Source: Diprion similis (taxonomy: Eukaryota; Arthropoda; Insecta; Hymenoptera; Diprionidae). From it: DNA of 64,000 nucleotides. The notes under the pieces are model-generated. The model was not told the origin of the DNA. It was given only the letters and a program-made list of their open reading frames with translations, and ran no database searches. Made by a program: the position numbers and the translations under genes. Below, one piece after another: positions 61,081-64,000 of the stretch (its first letter is position 1; every line of letters starts with the position of its first letter). The DNA is taken from positions 10,445,001 through 10,509,000 of the forward strand of contig NC_060114.1 in the NCBI RefSeq assembly GCF_021155765.1. The letters are read 5' to 3'.

Positions 61081-64000
61081 TTATATTAAGAATCGTGTGC
61101 GACAAGCTTAAGCTCGTCCCGAAAGACCAAGTTTGCCTCCTTGTTGCAGAATATGCTATTTTCGCACTACTTTTCATCACTGTACAACAAACTAGTTCAA
61201 TTACTGGAAGTACTATAAAGTGTGATTGAAATATTTGCTCACTAGAATTCATACGGAAATTCTATGATCTCATATTATTGTAGGAATGGGTATTGCGAAG
61301 TTATATTTCGATTATTTCTAAATTTGTTGACTTTATTGTAATTATGAATAAGCAATAGAGTAATGAATTTAGTAAATGAATTCAAAAAATTTTTCGCTCG
61401 TGTCTTCTGTACAAACTCTTGAAATATTGTAAAAAAAATTTACCATTAATGTATTACAGAATTAACTTACTATTTTAAAAAATTCTGGTATTGAAGTTGA
61501 GAAATTTTACACAAAACATGAGCTTTTCGCAGTGAAAATATTCCGTTCAGGAAACTGCGTGCTCTCGTACTAATTTAATTTATACTATACCTATATACAT
61601 ACACATATAGATACATGTATGCATCATTACATCGCCAGATGTATAATTTACGGCGTGTGGTAGTGGATGAACAGATTTGTGCGGCATTAGGATGGCCACG
61701 GATCGCACCAGTTTATCCGATCTAGCTTGAAATTGGATTCAAATCCCGGTGTGCTCGTGTAATTAGAGTACTTAGGCGCTTAGCATTGCACTTATACATG
61801 GGGTGTTCCAACTCGATTTAACCAGAAAACGGAACTCACGTGTCTGATTTTTTCTCTCTCCAAAAATAGTTTTTCGTATTATAGTGTCATCGAAAAGGAG
61901 ATATTTCTCTATATTTTAGCTCTTAATTGGAAAAACTACTAAAGATGTGATTTTACAAAATATAATATTTTCTTAACCTTCAATTTTCCGAATATTCGTC
62001 ACTAATTCCCGTGAAATTCAATGTGATGAATTTGTTATGCAATTATCCATGATTTAGAGTATTTTGAAGTAAAATTTGAAGGAAAATTTTCAAAATAAAA
62101 TTTTTTTTTCACACAGTTTCCTCGCCTATAGTTCAAAAATCTACATTTTATCCAAAGTGCCGTGATTGATTTTGATGAAAATTTTACACAAGATGTTACA
62201 TCGAAAGAAAATAAATTTTTCTTCACCGTGTACTTTTAATTTGATAGAAATCGTTACAAAATAATGGCAGTATTCGTGGGAATCCCAACGTTTCCTTCCT
62301 TGGATTTCTTTTATATCCCCTCGAGTCAAGGAGGCGTCTCAAGATCGACGGTCGACTGGTTCAGACTATATTGTTTTTCCTGATCCTTCCCTTCGTCCTT
62401 TTTCTCTGATTCTTCGGTCGTCGTCGTATTTTTATTTCTTCTTCATATGAAGAATATGATTCCAGCTCTGCTTTGATGGAGCGCTTGTTTGAACCTTGTA
62501 TTTGGGAATTGTCATAAAGTCGATAAAACCCTGCTGTGCATGTCTTCACAAAATGAAGACTCCATTTTTCGTGATGAATAAACGGCCTGCCTGAGTTCTT
62601 CTGCGGCTATCGATCTGGGCACAGGGAAAATATGGGCATAACGATTCTAATTGATGAAAGATCGAAATCAAATGTATATATAGCAGTTGAAAAAAGTTTT
62701 AAGTTTCAACACAGTGTTCCTCTGTAGGTAATTTTTTAACAGTTGGCAAAATGGATTTGACTATGTCATTGGTTAATTATATTCATGTATTACTTAAAAA
62801 TATGTAGTTAAAATCCTCGAATAAATCACATCAAGTGCATTTGGCTTAACAAAGGTTTTTTGAATTTTTCAAAAAATTATGATAGTCTGAGAATATTTTT
62901 GAACATGAATTCTCCGGAGGATAAAATTTCTCGACAAGTTATTGCGAATCTCTAAATTAATTTGAAATGACCACGATAATTTATTACTGTTGAAACCGAA
63001 GAATTGATTTTTCAAATCAAGATTTGCCATTGTCTATGCCAAAGAGACTAACAGCCTTAGATCTAAAAAACATTTCGACTTCATCAGGAACCTCATATTA
63101 TAACCACAGACGTAAAATTCAACGTCACGACAAATTATTTCGCGCAACTTGATCAACATTTTTTCCCCGAGGAAATTGATTGCATTTGAAATTAGGTGTA
63201 GACATGAAAACGTCGCGCCAAGTTAGTCTAAAATAAAGTAAAAAAATCTACACCCAGTTTCATTATCGGAACGGCTAATTGAGAAATGGGTTGAAAGAAT
63301 AACCGGCTGACCCAGAAAAAGCCAGAGTCCGAGGAACGAAGACAGGTCTAGATTCCAACGGTGTGCCGAGTTATTTGTAGCTTAAATTAAATTCGGAAAT
63401 TCATCACGTCAACTTCCCACGTTCAGCGGGTGAGCCGGATTGCGTGGAATCGCTAAAACGGGGGCGGCTTCAGGGTTCGGTTCAACTTTTCCCAGTCGTC
63501 ACTATCTTAATGGGCATCGTTAAGGCGTGCTTCGAGCTTAGCTTCGTAGATTATCATCGCACCCTCTTTCCTCCCCTCTATTTTCCTCTCTCACTCTTAC
63601 ACGCACCCCGTGAGTCTCCTTAAAGCTGGAGAAGCGAAGTTCTCATCCCGTCAGTCTCGTTAAAACGAGCACTCAACTCTACACTGCATAACGCGATGAG
63701 ATTTAATAAGAATCTTTCAAGATAAACGATGGATTTACTGCAGGAATCTACGGGTTACGATACTCGGAGGTTCGCCTTTTTTAAAATGGCCTATTATTAT
63801 CTTGCGAGGCTGGTTTGTAACTGGCTTATTTTTCTTCCTTATATTTTTTTTTTCGGCTTTGGCCAACTTTGACAAATTGCAGGATACTCGGTTCAGACAT
63901 GTCTTATCATTTTCTTAAGACTTTTATTTTACTTCAAATCAACGGCTCAGTCACATATAAATCAACAGATGAACATTTTCTTTCTTTAGCGTGATCCATT
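61081..64000. other. AT-rich stretch; nothing recognised
   Basis: No exon chain, RNA gene or element boundary is supported. The last 600 bp are somewhat more GC-rich but show no coding signature on either strand. Confidence 0.5.

Noticed and set aside
61725..61750. tRNA-like B-box phrase (GGATTCAAATCC)
   Set aside because: The surrounding sequence does not form the acceptor, D or anticodon arms and there is no matching A box upstream.
1..64000. CRISPR arrays, operons or prokaryotic-type systems
   Set aside because: No regular spacer-repeat arrays are present; intron-split genes and insect-type 5S rRNA show a eukaryotic genome.

Overview
The window looks like nuclear DNA of an insect. Genes are split by many short introns with standard GT-AG junctions, intergenic DNA is AT-rich and full of poly-A/T tracts, and two complete 5S rRNA genes match the insect consensus. 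Two protein-coding genes can be rebuilt exon by exon. A hymenopteran, perhaps a sawfly-like lineage, is a guess only.

Region 1 (1-8162, minus strand): most of a single-pass receptor tyrosine kinase. Eleven exons join in frame to 848 residues, from the signal peptide at 8162 to the C-lobe of the kinase, which is cut by the left edge of the window. The order is signal peptide, one Ig domain, three fibronectin type III domains, a transmembrane helix, and a split tyrosine kinase with all main catalytic motifs.

Region 2 (8163-19440): mostly featureless AT-rich DNA, except for two identical 118-nt 5S rRNA genes in tandem on the minus strand (11012-11129 and 11207-11324), each followed by a T-run terminator.

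Region 3 (19440-25717): a compact regulatory-looking block (a 71-bp duplication with CCAAT and CACGTG motifs, then a 34-bp tandem array with AAGATGGCG YY1/Pho-like motifs) leads into a possible plus-strand coding exon. Convergent to it, nine minus-strand exons (25717 to 20239) rebuild a complete 540-residue acid sphingomyelinase-like protein. It keeps the fold signatures and the GHxH motif but has lost most of the metal ligands, so it is probably a secreted or membrane-tethered pseudoenzyme. This is the most unusual gene in the window.

Region 4 (25718-46200): no gene is recognised. It holds a 2.1-kb element with about 114-bp terminal inverted repeats flanked by TA (30032-32115), a third related fragment near 25940, a long hairpin (41296-41437), and several islands of higher GC content with exon-like splice signals that cannot be assigned.

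Region 5 (46200-64000): a CpG-rich, GA-repeat-containing block with initiator-like motifs and a strong splice donor at 46940 looks like the promoter and 5' untranslated exon of a plus-strand gene. The remaining 17 kb has no recognisable coding exon and may be its first intron. It contains a 470-bp inverted-repeat element (50341-50810) and an NRF-1-type motif pair near 61000.

The two reconstructed genes show no functional link to each other. Exon limits were set by hand from reading frame, splice consensus and family conservation, without transcripts or database searches.
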